From BA4 sp044376575 (GTDB lineage: Bacteria > Bacteroidota > Bacteroidia > CAIKAF01), in assembly GCA_044376575.1 (NCBI GenBank), contig JBILKR010000001.1, positions 1 to 64,000 on the forward strand: a stretch of 64,000 nucleotides of DNA, read 5' to 3'. Below are positions 18,377 to 28,038 of the stretch, one piece after another. A program made the position numbers and the translations under genes. Positions within the stretch are counted from its first letter, which is position 1. Every line of letters begins with the position of its first letter. The notes beneath the pieces were generated by a model. The model was not told the origin of the DNA. It was given only the letters and a program-made list of their open reading frames with translations, and searched no databases.

Positions 18377-21300
18377 TTAAAAGAAAGCTCTCAATTGCAT
18401 CGAGGCAATATGAACAAAAGGACTGTTTTCAGATTTTCTGCCATCATATTGCAGCGATAATTGCAAATAATTTCCGATGGTTCGCTGAAACGAAACACCC
18501 CATGTTAAATTCAATCCCGGTTTTAAACTTTCAAGCATTTCAAAAGCAAGGGGCGTATTTGATTGCGCATTATAGGTTATCCAAAAAACATTGGTGCGAA
18601 TCATCAACTGACCTTTAGCAATAAAGTTTGTTTTTATTTCAGCGCTTGCATCATGTAGCCATGTTTGTTCGCCACCGGGCAACAGAGAATCACCGGCGAT
18701 ACCCTGATTGTTTTTATAACCGATGCGATACCCTAACCCTAATCGAAACTTTGTACTCGGCTGTATTACCATTTCTGGCTTTGCTTCATAATAATCAAAA
18801 AGATAATTTCTTGTTCTTAATAGTGGCGATTCAAAAGCTTTTTGTCCGGCTTTTAATTCTGTATTGATATTCACTTTCGAAGTAATATTCCATCTCATTC
18901 TTGAATTGATAAATTTATTCTTACGGGTATCAACTCCATGTGCCAATAAAATTTTATTTTGATTGTCCTGATAATTAATCTCAAGACCAAATCGGGTTCC
19001 AAAGCGGTTCACAAAAATAGTCTGACGGAATGAATAGTTTAAAGAAATTAATGAAGTATCATTTGTATTGGGATCAAACGGCTGAAGGGACTCAATAAAA
19101 GAGGAAGACTGGGTTTTTCGGTCTGAACGAAATGCTGTTTGGCTGCTGAAATGTGACGCTATTTTTCGCCATCCTTTTTCTTTTTTCCAGGATTTGGGAG
19201 TTTGAATGTTTAATGCCGCTGTAAACTGATTATAGTATGTGCGAATAAATTCGGAAGTAGGAACAAAAAACTTTATATATGTAAGTCCGTCATCGCCAAC
19301 GATTGTTCCTGTTCGTATTTCATATTCATCTCTCTGTCTTATCCCATCACCATTATAGTCAATCCAAACATGAGAACCGAGTCCACTCATTGACTGGATA
19401 AACTGAAAATCTCTTTTATTTTCTAGCCCTGCTCCTGCCTCGTAAAACAAATCCAATGTAATGGCATCCGAAAAATATTTACCATTGTATTCTATGCGCG
19501 ACAATATCGTATTTTCATTTCCACTTTTAAGTAAAAAAGTATCGCTAACCTGTAAATTTCTATAAGCAAACAATATTGACAAGCTATGATGATCTGAAGG
19601 GGCAAGTTCAAAAGAACCGCCGGACTGGTGTGCTAGTGCTGCAGGGCGCAATTGATTCAATGTGTCTGCAAGATGGTCCAATCGTGCTAGATAAAAAAGC
19701 TTCCATTGGTGTGGGGTTTTTAGTCCCTGAGAAATTGAAAATTCAGCAACATTAAACATATAACTATTTCTTTTCAGACTATCTGTATTTGCATCACGAA
19801 AAACATTATACTCTGTTTCTGCTTTACACTGAAAAGAAATCAAGGAGGTGGATTTTTCGATATTAATTCTTTGCCTTAAAAAGGTGGTTGTTTGAAGAGT
19901 ATCAAATGACGATGTCTGGCTTCCGAAAAAGGAAATATTCCACCTGTCTTTTTTTAAATTAAAAACAGCATTATTTCGAAATGCCTTGTATGCAAATCCT
20001 TTTAAATATGCGCCCCCGTTATACATCACATTTCCCCATCGTGTATTTTTAAATTCAATTGAAAGAGATGGAATGTAATCTGTTCCAGTAATAGTGTTTT
20101 GAAAGTTTTCATTCGGATTGTTTGCATTGGTTCTATTCCAGTCGCGCTCAAACTCCACACTTCTAAACCGAATAATCGGTTTAAACCAGTTATCAACCTG
20201 CTCATAGCTTAGTGTTGATTTTACACTACTGGAGTCTTTTTCTCTTTTTTTAATTGTTTTGGAAAAGTTTGCCTGCAGACGAAATGCATAGGCAAGGTTA
20301 TCCTGATCATCTATATAAGAAAAGGCATTCAGATCATCGTCACTAATGGCCCCTTCTACATCAAACGACCATCCCTTGCCGGCATTAATACCAATTCCAC
20401 CGGTCAATAAACGGTATGATTTCGGTGTTATCAATTTTACTACTGGTTCGTACTGGCCATTTTTTGTTCCGTCAGGATTCGGGGCAACCCATTGATATAC
20501 TCGACCATTTGCAGTCGATGTTGCTACCTGATAATTTCCATTACCTTCACCAACATTAGAAAAACTTACTTGATAAAATGCTGAGTCAGGATGGGTGGAA
20601 TAAACATAAATGGTATATGCCTGGGCATTGAAAAGCGTGTCTATCTTTTTATATAAAACCTGTTGATTATTAAACCCGATTGAATCTGCTGACGGAGCAA
20701 TCGCTTGTTGTAACTGATCTCCGATTCCTGATAAAAAAACTTTTTGAGAATCAGAAAGCATCGTATTCAGCGGAGTGTTTTTGTCATCAAGTTCAGTAAA
20801 AAAATTCATCCGGTAAGAAAATCTTTTATAATCCCATTCATTATTTGCGTGAATCATCCATCGCTGGTAGTTTCGGTCTGAATATTCAAATTCAATAACA
20901 ATTCTCGAATCTTTCGTAATAATTTTTTTTGCCGTAAATGTAATTTCTGCTGTATTGTAATCTATCACATATTCATTTTCCTGTCCTCTGTTTACTTTTA
21001 TTCCATCTACATAAACAGACTCACTTCCACTAAGCACAATCACAAACGCTTCGCCCTCGTTTCCGGTTAAACGATATGGCCCCTGGTTGCCTTCTTTTCC
21101 CATCCATTCCTGTCTTCGGAATTTTCCCCTGGCAACTCCACCCGAAACACCTATTTTCATTACTCCAGATATTTTATCTTTAAAAATGAGTGCGTTTGGA
21201 ATTCCTGTTTGAACACTCATTCCTTGTGCTTTTTTATACATGTTCATAAAATATCCATTGGGTTTCTGAAGAATAAAATCACCACCCGTAACACGTGTTG

Positions 21301-21979
21301 AGCCCTTGGATAACTGAATGAAAATTTTATCAAAGTCCTGTAATTGCTGAGTATTCCCATCCGGCTGAACAGGAATATTTTCGTCGGTAATGGCCGCTCT
21401 AATTTCAATATCTTTGTTTAACATTCCTGACAACTGAAGATTAAAAGAAGAAATCACCGAAGCATCCTGTGTATTCCCAAACGAAACACCCCTGGTGAGA
21501 CTTCCTGCTTTTGTTAAACCATCCATTGCAAACAAATCCTGCTGGCGAAGAACCTTGCTGGGTACATATTTATTTTTTGATTGGACCAGAATTTCCCTGT
21601 CAGCATTTTGATAAATAAGTGTCGCTTTGTTTTTATCAAATACTTTAGAAGAAAAAGAGCTGGAAAAAACTCGGTAATTTAAAGTGATCGGCTGTTCTCC
21701 CAGCCTGTCTTTTATCCATTCGTCGATATTGATTTTCAGCTTCGCTGATGCCCAGTTCAACGAATAATATTTTTGAGGAATGACCTCGCCATTCAACAAC
21801 ATTTCAAACGTAGAAGGAATAATGCTAAGCGTGTCTATCGTAATGGTATCGGTAAGGTCAATGATTTTTTTTCGCTTGTTTGAAAATGTTTGTGAAAAAA
21901 GACTATTTAATCCTATGAAAAAAACGAGTAAAAATAAAAAGCGCGGAATTTGTCTGCTAATGATCATTTTAATGTCCAT
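18377..21979 (-). CDS. Giant outer-membrane beta-barrel protein, uncharacterised Bacteroidota family
   Basis: 1200 residues. The signal peptide ends near NSLFSQ. The N-terminal about 150 residues look periplasmic. A marked segment follows, KAGSLTRGVSFGNTQDA and ENIPVQPDGNTQQLQDFDKIFIQL, then roughly 900 residues of alternating amphipathic strands ending in LQLRAFF with a C-terminal aromatic, as in outer-membrane barrels. Around residues 870-884, DYNGDGIRQRDEYEI resembles an EF-hand-like calcium loop. I know this as a conserved but unnamed Bacteroidota family, shorter than SprA and lacking its text. It begins 7 bases after porP, so the two are co-transcribed. Confidence 0.8.
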   Translation of the reverse strand: MDIKMIISRQIPRFLFLLVFFIGLNSLFSQTFSNKRKKIIDLTDTITIDTLSIIPSTFEMLLNGEVIPQKYYSLNWASAKLKINIDEWIKDRLGEQPITLNYRVFSSSFSSKVFDKNKATLIYQNADREILVQSKNKYVPSKVLRQQDLFAMDGLTKAGSLTRGVSFGNTQDASVISSFNLQLSGMLNKDIEIRAAITDENIPVQPDGNTQQLQDFDKIFIQLSKGSTRVTGGDFILQKPNGYFMNMYKKAQGMSVQTGIPNALIFKDKISGVMKIGVSGGVARGKFRRQEWMGKEGNQGPYRLTGNEGEAFVIVLSGSESVYVDGIKVNRGQENEYVIDYNTAEITFTAKKIITKDSRIVIEFEYSDRNYQRWMIHANNEWDYKRFSYRMNFFTELDDKNTPLNTMLSDSQKVFLSGIGDQLQQAIAPSADSIGFNNQQVLYKKIDTLFNAQAYTIYVYSTHPDSAFYQVSFSNVGEGNGNYQVATSTANGRVYQWVAPNPDGTKNGQYEPVVKLITPKSYRLLTGGIGINAGKGWSFDVEGAISDDDLNAFSYIDDQDNLAYAFRLQANFSKTIKKREKDSSSVKSTLSYEQVDNWFKPIIRFRSVEFERDWNRTNANNPNENFQNTITGTDYIPSLSIEFKNTRWGNVMYNGGAYLKGFAYKAFRNNAVFNLKKDRWNISFFGSQTSSFDTLQTTTFLRQRINIEKSTSLISFQCKAETEYNVFRDANTDSLKRNSYMFNVAEFSISQGLKTPHQWKLFYLARLDHLADTLNQLRPAALAHQSGGSFELAPSDHHSLSILFAYRNLQVSDTFLLKSGNENTILSRIEYNGKYFSDAITLDLFYEAGAGLENKRDFQFIQSMSGLGSHVWIDYNGDGIRQRDEYEIRTGTIVGDDGLTYIKFFVPTSEFIRTYYNQFTAALNIQTPKSWKKEKGWRKIASHFSSQTAFRSDRKTQSSSFIESLQPFDPNTNDTSLISLNYSFRQTIFVNRFGTRFGLEINYQDNQNKILLAHGVDTRKNKFINSRMRWNITSKVNINTELKAGQKAFESPLLRTRNYLFDYYEAKPEMVIQPSTKFRLGLGYRIGYKNNQGIAGDSLLPGGEQTWLHDASAEIKTNFIAKGQLMIRTNVFWITYNAQSNTPLAFEMLESLKPGLNLTWGVSFQRTIGNYLQLSLQYDGRKSENSPFVHIASMQLRAFF

Positions 21980-21986
21980 TGCTTAA

Positions 21987-22916
21987 TCAGAAGAAGCAAT
22001 CGGTTGGTCTTCGTTTTCTTTTTCCAATATCTACACCAACAAGAATTTCGTGTGATCCAAAATTATTCAATCGCAAATCGTTGTAGGGGTAGTCAAAAGC
22101 ATAGCCAACATGTACTGAAGATCCGATATAAAAGCCCAAATTTAAGCCTAAAGATTCATTGAAACGATATAAAAATCCTGCCCAAAATTTCTTTTTCCAA
22201 ACCAAGCTCGGATTCAAGTCAAAAGAAAAGGGTGCATTTTCAGTCATCTTAATTATTGCAGATGGCTTAATATCCAGTTGCCTTGTAACTGCAATATTTA
22301 CAGAGCCCATTAAATAATAATGCCTTACCACATTTGATACGCTGCCAATATATTGATTCCCGTTTAAAGAAAATCCTATTAGTCTTGGGATAGAAAAACC
22401 AATCACGTGATTTTTTCCGTAATACATAATTCCTACGCCAATATTGGGTATGGGTCTGAAAAAATTTCCGTTGGCATAATTCACATCGCTAGGATCCACA
22501 ACCGGAAGTTGAGAATAATTGACTTGATATAAATCTACTCCTGCGCTTAGCGCAAGTGCTAACCGATGATTGTTTCTATTCAGCTTAAATCCATAAGAAA
22601 CATCTGCAAATACCGACGTATTATTTCGTGCTCCAATTGCATCATTTATACCATGCACACCAATATTCAGATTTGTTTTTTTTATGGGCATATCAAAACT
22701 AAAAAACTGCGTCATTGGCGCGCCCTCAATCCCCACCCATTGTTGACGGTGATGAGCAACAAAATGGATGGTTTGGCGGCTACCAGCATAGGCTGGATTA
22801 AAAAACAACGGATTAAACATATATAAAGAACTTTGCGGTTCCTGCTGCGCGAAATTCGGCTGCAGATTAAACAGCAGAAATGCTACAATTGATACAAATA
22901 ATTTGAGCTGTTTCAC
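21987..22916 (-). CDS. PorP/SprF family T9SS-associated outer-membrane protein
   Basis: 309 residues. The signal peptide (to about NFAQ) is followed by the family opening SLYMFNPLFFNPAYAGSR, HHRQQWVGIEGAP and SFDMPI, then a small barrel with YGFKLNRNNHRLALALSAG and GFSIPRL. PorP/SprF proteins anchor or help export particular T9SS cargo and are usually encoded next to it. Here the neighbour is a predicted barrel and not an obvious adhesin. The gene heads a minus-strand unit (porP, barrel, kdsC) and has its own promoter. Confidence 0.95.
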   Translation of the reverse strand: MKQLKLFVSIVAFLLFNLQPNFAQQEPQSSLYMFNPLFFNPAYAGSRQTIHFVAHHRQQWVGIEGAPMTQFFSFDMPIKKTNLNIGVHGINDAIGARNNTSVFADVSYGFKLNRNNHRLALALSAGVDLYQVNYSQLPVVDPSDVNYANGNFFRPIPNIGVGIMYYGKNHVIGFSIPRLIGFSLNGNQYIGSVSNVVRHYYLMGSVNIAVTRQLDIKPSAIIKMTENAPFSFDLNPSLVWKKKFWAGFLYRFNESLGLNLGFYIGSSVHVGYAFDYPYNDLRLNNFGSHEILVGVDIGKRKRRPTDCFF

Positions 22917-22940
22917 CCGTGTTTATCCTTATATTTCATT

Positions 22941-22971
22941 CAAAAGTAATGAATTTTATTGCATATTTCAA
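22941..22971 (-). promoter_or_regulatory. Bacteroidota-type promoter for the porP-barrel-kdsC unit
   Basis: On the minus strand TTG (22971-22969) is followed after 20 bases by TACTTTTG (22948-22941), an exact TAnnTTTG. The ATG at 22916 lies 25 bases beyond the -7 site. Confidence 0.6.
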
Positions 22972-23072
22972 TCCTCACAGATAACAACAAAACTGTGGGT
23001 ATAAAAACTTTATGATTTACATCAACTTTTCATTACATTTAAATTCTTTCCTTTTCATTAACTTGGGTTCTG

Positions 23073-23110
23073 AAAAACATGTACGCTACGCCGTGCATGT
23101 TTTTCTTTTT
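23073..23110 (+). terminator. Orphan terminator-like hairpin between divergent porP and leuS
   Basis: A 13-bp stem, AAAAACATGTACG (23073-23085) with CGTGCATGTTTTT (23092-23104), has one G-U pair and closes a 6-base loop CTACGC. CTTTTTT follows. It is oriented to stop plus-strand transcription, yet no plus-strand gene lies immediately upstream. It may end a small RNA, be a leuS leader attenuator, or block read-through from antisense transcription of porP. Confidence 0.7.
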
Positions 23111-23133
23111 TGGTAAACAAGTCGATTATTCAA

Positions 23134-23162
23134 TTGCTATCTTTTACAGATGATTATCTTTG
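23134..23162 (+). promoter_or_regulatory. Bacteroidota-type promoter for leuS
   Basis: TTG (23134-23136) and TATCTTTG (23155-23162) are separated by 18 bases. The ATG at 23180 lies 17 bases after the -7 element. This site also argues against the in-frame upstream start at 23150, which lies ahead of it. Confidence 0.6.
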
Positions 23163-23179
23163 TTCTTTATTCAACTGCG

Positions 23180-25990
23180 ATGGATTATCAATTTTCGGAA
23201 ATCGAAAAAAAATGGCGGGCATACTGGGAGGAAAATAAAACATTCAAAGCTTCTTTCCCTAGCCAACAACCCAAGTACTATGTATTGGATATGTTTCCCT
23301 ATCCAAGTGGTGCCGGGCTACACGTAGGGCATCCTTTGGGATACATAGCTTCAGATATTGTTGCCCGTTACAAACGCCTTAAAGGGTTCAACGTGCTTCA
23401 CCCGATGGGATTTGATGCTTTTGGTCTGCCGGCAGAACAATATGCCATTCAAACAGGCAAACACCCCTCAGAAACCACCGCTGTTAATATTGCACGTTAC
23501 ATAGATCAATTAAAAAATATTGGATTTGCCTACGACTGGGACAGGATGGTAAATACGAGTGATCCTAATTATTACAGATGGACACAGTGGATTTTTCTTC
23601 AGTTATTTCAACACTGGTATGATCGTGGAATAAAAAAGGCAAGACCGGTTCTTGAACTGGTGAGGATATTTGAAAAACAAGGGAATGCCGGGTATCATCA
23701 CCAAATGATTAGCGGAAATATAGAAGGCGTAACTCAGATTTTTTCTGCTGAAGAATGGAAAGGATACAGTGAGTCAACCAAGCAAAGTATATTAATGAAT
23801 TATCGTCTGGCCTACCAGAGTTTTGCATTCGTAAACTGGTGTGAGGCGCTGGGCACCGTGCTCGCCAACGATGAAGTAAAAGATGGATTAAGCGAACGTG
23901 GCGGGCATCCTGTAGAAAGAAAAAGGATGCGTCAATGGTTTTTGCGGATTACTGAATATGCTGACCGACTCAATGAAGATTTACAACTTCTCAACTGGTC
24001 AGAAAGCATGAAAGACATGCAACGTAACTGGATTGGCAAAAGCGAAGGGTTGCTTGTGCGTTTTGATCTGAAAGATCATCCTGAAAAGTTGGAAATATTT
24101 ACCACGCGACCAGATACTATTTTTGGCGTAAGTTTTATGGTGCTTGCTCCCGAAAGCGAATGGGTTAGTGTATTAACTACACCAAGCCAGAAAAATGAAG
24201 TGCTACAATATGTGGGCGAGGCCAAAAATCGAAGCGAAAGAGAACGGCAGGCAGACGTAAAAAAAGTAAGTGGTGTATTTACCGGATCGTATGCAATTCA
24301 TCCGTTTACAGGAAATGAAATTCCAGTTTGGATTAGCGAATATGTGTTGGCAGGATATGGTACGGGTGCTGTAATGGCTGTTCCTGCTCACGATGCGAGA
24401 GATTTTCGTTTTGCAAAACACTTTGGATTGCCTATCCCCCGCGTTATTTCAGGTCCAGATGGAGATGAATCTCCACTCACAGAAGAGTCATATGAAACGA
24501 AAGAAGGAATCGTCATTCATTCTGATTTTATTAGCGGAATGAATGTAGCTCAGGCGATGGAAGCTGTAAAGCAAAAAACGGAAGAATTTGGCATGGGCGA
24601 AAGACAAGTAAACTATCGCTTGCGGGATGCTAACTTCAGCCGTCAGCGTTACTGGGGAGAGCCGTTTCCGGTTTATTATAATAATGGCATTGCCACTCCT
24701 GTTCAGGAAAATGAGTTGCCACTCACTCTTCCTGAAATGGAAGACTTCAGGCCAACTGGGAACCCGGATGGTCCGTTGGCAAAACTTTCACTCAGCGAAT
24801 GGAATAAAAACGGACATCCGCTAGAAACGGATACTATGCCGGGATTCGCCGGAAGTAGTTGGTATTTTTTGCGGTATATGGATCCTGAAAACTCAGAAAA
24901 ATTTGCTGATGAAAATGCGTTAAATTATTGGAAAGAAGTGGACTTGTATATTGGCGGCACAGAACACGCCGTTGGTCATTTGCTCTACAGTAGATTCTGG
25001 CATAAATTTTTATATGACCTCGGCCTTGTTCAAACACAGGAGCCATTTAAAAAGCTTGTGAATCAGGGTATGATTCAGGGCAGAAGCAATTTTGTGTATC
25101 GGGTAAAAGGAAAAAACCAATATGTTTCTGCGGGATTAAAAGACCAATACGACACCATTGCTTTGAATGTTGACGTAAACATGGTAAACAACGACGTACT
25201 GGATTTCGATGCTTTTAAAAGTTCTTCCAACCTTGTCTTTGAAAATGCATCCAGTGCCGAATTTATTCTTGAAAATGAAAAATACATCTGTGGCTGGGAG
25301 ATAGAAAAAATGTCAAAGTCAAAATGGAATGTGGTCAACCCTGATCAGATTTGCAACGACTATGGTGCAGATACCTTGCGAATGTATGAAATGTTTTTGG
25401 GGCCCGTAGAACAAAGCAAGCCATGGAACACACAAGGAATTGAGGGGGTTCACAAGTTTCTGAGAAAACTTTGGAGAACATGTATTGATGCGCAGGACAA
25501 TCTTCAATTAACAGAAGAAGAGCCTACTGCGAAAGAATTGAAAATATTACATAAAACAATTAAAAAAATTGGTGAAGACATCGAGTCATTAAGCCTGAAC
25601 ACATCCATTTCTGCTTTTATGATCTGCATGAATGAACTGAGTGATCTGCAATGCAAAAAAAGAGTAATATATGAACCTTTGCTCATCATTCTTTCGCCTT
25701 ATGCCCCACATATATGTGAAGAGCTCTGGAGTCGTTTAGGACACTCTTCATCCATTGCACATGCTTCATTCCCAATCTTTGAAGAAAAATACCTGATTGA
25801 AAATACTTTTTCTTATCCGGTATCTTTTAATGGAAAGGTTCGTTTTAACATTGAATTGCCCTTAGGTATTCCTAATGAAGAGATTGAAAAATCTGCATTA
25901 TCACACGAACTCGCTGACCGGTGGCTGGAGGGAAAAACGCCTAAAAAAGTAATTGTTGTTCCCGGAAGAATTGTAAATGTTGTAGTGTAA
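23180..25990 (+). CDS. leuS: Leucine--tRNA ligase
   Basis: 936 residues from ATG 23180. Class I synthetase: HIGH variant HVGH (48-51) in PYPSGAGLHVGHPLGY and KMSKS at 710-714. The CP1 editing domain shows TTRPDTIFG and MAVPAHDARDFRFA, so proofreading of mischarged tRNA should be intact. An insertion of about 60 residues just before KMSKS (VYRVKGKNQYVSAG...) and another after the first catalytic half are normal for Bacteroidota LeuRS. The C-terminal PGRIVNVVV is typical. The proline dehydrogenase gene follows after five bases. Confidence 0.97.
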   Translation: MDYQFSEIEKKWRAYWEENKTFKASFPSQQPKYYVLDMFPYPSGAGLHVGHPLGYIASDIVARYKRLKGFNVLHPMGFDAFGLPAEQYAIQTGKHPSETTAVNIARYIDQLKNIGFAYDWDRMVNTSDPNYYRWTQWIFLQLFQHWYDRGIKKARPVLELVRIFEKQGNAGYHHQMISGNIEGVTQIFSAEEWKGYSESTKQSILMNYRLAYQSFAFVNWCEALGTVLANDEVKDGLSERGGHPVERKRMRQWFLRITEYADRLNEDLQLLNWSESMKDMQRNWIGKSEGLLVRFDLKDHPEKLEIFTTRPDTIFGVSFMVLAPESEWVSVLTTPSQKNEVLQYVGEAKNRSERERQADVKKVSGVFTGSYAIHPFTGNEIPVWISEYVLAGYGTGAVMAVPAHDARDFRFAKHFGLPIPRVISGPDGDESPLTEESYETKEGIVIHSDFISGMNVAQAMEAVKQKTEEFGMGERQVNYRLRDANFSRQRYWGEPFPVYYNNGIATPVQENELPLTLPEMEDFRPTGNPDGPLAKLSLSEWNKNGHPLETDTMPGFAGSSWYFLRYMDPENSEKFADENALNYWKEVDLYIGGTEHAVGHLLYSRFWHKFLYDLGLVQTQEPFKKLVNQGMIQGRSNFVYRVKGKNQYVSAGLKDQYDTIALNVDVNMVNNDVLDFDAFKSSSNLVFENASSAEFILENEKYICGWEIEKMSKSKWNVVNPDQICNDYGADTLRMYEMFLGPVEQSKPWNTQGIEGVHKFLRKLWRTCIDAQDNLQLTEEEPTAKELKILHKTIKKIGEDIESLSLNTSISAFMICMNELSDLQCKKRVIYEPLLIILSPYAPHICEELWSRLGHSSSIAHASFPIFEEKYLIENTFSYPVSFNGKVRFNIELPLGIPNEEIEKSALSHELADRWLEGKTPKKVIVVPGRIVNVVV

Positions 25991-25995
25991 AAATC

Positions 25996-27180
25996 ATGAC
26001 AAAAATCTCCTTTCAAAATACTGAAGTTGCATTCCGTCGGATGTCAAATAGTGATTTAAAAAGAGCTTCTTTCCTTTTTAATCTTATTGGAGCAAAGTGG
26101 CTGGTTGAGTCCGGTAAAAAGATTACCCAACTCGCTTTTGCGCTACACCTACCTATCAAAGGAATTATTCGTGCAACTCTTTTTAAGCAATTTGTTGGCG
26201 GAGAGTCAATCAGTGATTGTGAGAAAACTATACATTCTTTGTCCTCCAATCATGTGGGTACAATATTAGATTATTCGGTTGAAGGGAAGCAGGAGGAAAA
26301 ATCATTCGATGAAACCTGTGATGAAATTATACGAACGATTCATAAAGCATCTACAGATGAACGCATTCCATTCAGCGTTTTTAAGATTACTGGAATAGCA
26401 AGACATCAACTGCTGGAAAAAAAGAGTTCCGGAGATTTGTTCAATCAAGATGAAAAAAATGAATGGTCAAGAGTGATTGAACGCGTCAACAGAATTTGTT
26501 CCTGCGGTGTAGCAAAAAAAGTTCCGGTATTAATTGATGCTGAAGAAAGCTGGATTCAACCGGCGATTGATGAGTTAACTGAACAGATGATGCAGTCTTA
26601 CAACCGCGGGTGTGTGTGGATATACCATACCTTACAAATGTATCGACATGATCGGTTGGCATATCTTCATGAGCTGCACAAAAAAGCATCTGCAGACGGG
26701 TATTTACTCGGATTTAAAATCGTTCGAGGTGCATATATGGAAAAGGAAAGGTTGCGCGCAACCGAGCTCAACTATACTGATCCCATACAACCCAATAAAG
26801 ATGCTACAGACCTGGATTATAATGAGGCGCTGCGATATTGTATTACAAACATCAACGACATTGCGCTTTGCGCGGGATCACACAACGAAGAAAGTGCACA
26901 GCTTTTACTGCGTTTAATGGAAGAAAAACAAATCGACAACAATCATCCCCACATTTATTTTGCGCAATTGTTAGGGATGAGCGATCATATCAGTTTTAAT
27001 TTATCTGACCAGCATTATAACGTAGCCAAATATGTACCATATGGTCCGGTAAAAGAAGTATTGCCTTACCTTATCCGCAGGGCAGAAGAAAACACTTCCG
27101 TTAAAGGGCAGACCGGACGAGAGCTACAGTTGATTCGTGCTGAATTAAAAAGAAGAAAAAAGATAATTAAAAATCTTTGA
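25996..27180 (+). CDS. Proline dehydrogenase
   Basis: 394 residues. This FAD enzyme oxidises proline to pyrroline-5-carboxylate. The (beta/alpha)8 barrel shows VLIDAEESWIQPAID, VWIYHTLQMY, GFKIVRGAYMEKER, DATDLDYNEA and the C-terminal PYLIRRAEENTSV, where RRAEEN contacts proline in relatives. It is a stand-alone enzyme and is not fused to P5C dehydrogenase as in PutA. It sits five bases after leuS, so it is probably co-transcribed. Its end overlaps the convergent AMP nucleosidase gene by 14 bases. Confidence 0.95.
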   Translation: MTKISFQNTEVAFRRMSNSDLKRASFLFNLIGAKWLVESGKKITQLAFALHLPIKGIIRATLFKQFVGGESISDCEKTIHSLSSNHVGTILDYSVEGKQEEKSFDETCDEIIRTIHKASTDERIPFSVFKITGIARHQLLEKKSSGDLFNQDEKNEWSRVIERVNRICSCGVAKKVPVLIDAEESWIQPAIDELTEQMMQSYNRGCVWIYHTLQMYRHDRLAYLHELHKKASADGYLLGFKIVRGAYMEKERLRATELNYTDPIQPNKDATDLDYNEALRYCITNINDIALCAGSHNEESAQLLLRLMEEKQIDNNHPHIYFAQLLGMSDHISFNLSDQHYNVAKYVPYGPVKEVLPYLIRRAEENTSVKGQTGRELQLIRAELKRRKKIIKNL

Positions 27181-27964
27181 TTGGATCATCGAATCGCATG
27201 TGCTTCACGGATTCTCCAGAATCTTTTAATTCAAGTAATGCATCTATTCCAATATCCAACTGAAGTTTTACAAAATTGCCGGTAACTTTTTTATCACTTT
27301 CAGACGTTTTAACACCTTCCGGAACCATCGGATTATCAGACACCAATAACAACGCTCCTCGGGGTATGGAATTGGCAAAACCGGTGGTGAAAATAGTTGC
27401 TGTTTCCATGTCGATGGCCATGGTTCTTATTTTTCTTAGATACTGCTTAAAGTTTTCATCGTGTTCCCAGACCCTGCGATTTGTAGTAAATACCGTTCCT
27501 GTCCAGTAATCGCATTCATATTTTTTAATCATAGCGGAAACCGCCATCTGTAATCGAAACGATGGAAGCGCAGGAACTTCCAGAGGAAAATAATCATTGC
27601 TCGTTCCTTCTCCTCGTATGGCCGCTATGGGTAAAATCAAATCTCCGATTTGGGTTTTCTTTTTTAAACCACCACACTTTCCCAAAAACAGCACTGCTTT
27701 GGGCGCAATAGCAGATAAAAGATCCATCACGGTAGCCGCCATTGCGCTGCCCATTCCAAAATTAATAATGGTTATATCACCATGTGTTGCCGTTTGCATC
27801 GGCTTATCATTTCCTTTTACTTCAATCCCGAATTTTTCAGCAAACATGTCAACATAATTTCTAAAGTTGACAATCAAAATATAACTTCCAAAACTCTCTA
27901 ACGGCTGTCCGGTATAACGAGGAAGCCAGTCTTTTACAATTTGCTCTTTTGTTTCCATCTTCAT
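27167..27964 (-). CDS. amn: AMP nucleosidase, short Bacteroidota form
   Basis: 265 residues; ATG codons at 27964 and 27958. Nucleoside phosphorylase fold: FGMGSAMAATVMDLL, FLGKCGGLKKKTQIGDLILP, AIDMETATIFT (ribose-binding Met-Glu) and LLVSDNPMVPEG (catalytic Asp). These match AMP nucleosidase, which splits AMP to adenine and ribose 5-phosphate. It lacks the extra N-terminal domain of the 484-residue E. coli Amn, as is usual in Bacteroidota. Other purine nucleosides remain possible substrates. The 3' end overlaps the proline dehydrogenase gene. Confidence 0.88.
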   Translation of the reverse strand: MKMETKEQIVKDWLPRYTGQPLESFGSYILIVNFRNYVDMFAEKFGIEVKGNDKPMQTATHGDITIINFGMGSAMAATVMDLLSAIAPKAVLFLGKCGGLKKKTQIGDLILPIAAIRGEGTSNDYFPLEVPALPSFRLQMAVSAMIKKYECDYWTGTVFTTNRRVWEHDENFKQYLRKIRTMAIDMETATIFTTGFANSIPRGALLLVSDNPMVPEGVKTSESDKKVTGNFVKLQLDIGIDALLELKDSGESVKHMRFDDPIKDF

Positions 27965-28038
27965 TCTATTCTTTGTTTACAGCATACAATATACAATATT
28001 CGTGAAATCAAATTAACTTCGAAACATAAAACCTTCGC

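Noticed and set aside
18223..18618. 131-codon plus-strand ORF near kdsC
   Set aside because: It is antisense to kdsC and the barrel gene, with composition of an antisense shadow.
23150..23179. Upstream start for leuS
   Set aside because: It lies before the -7 promoter element at 23155-23162 and adds ten residues not typical of LeuRS.
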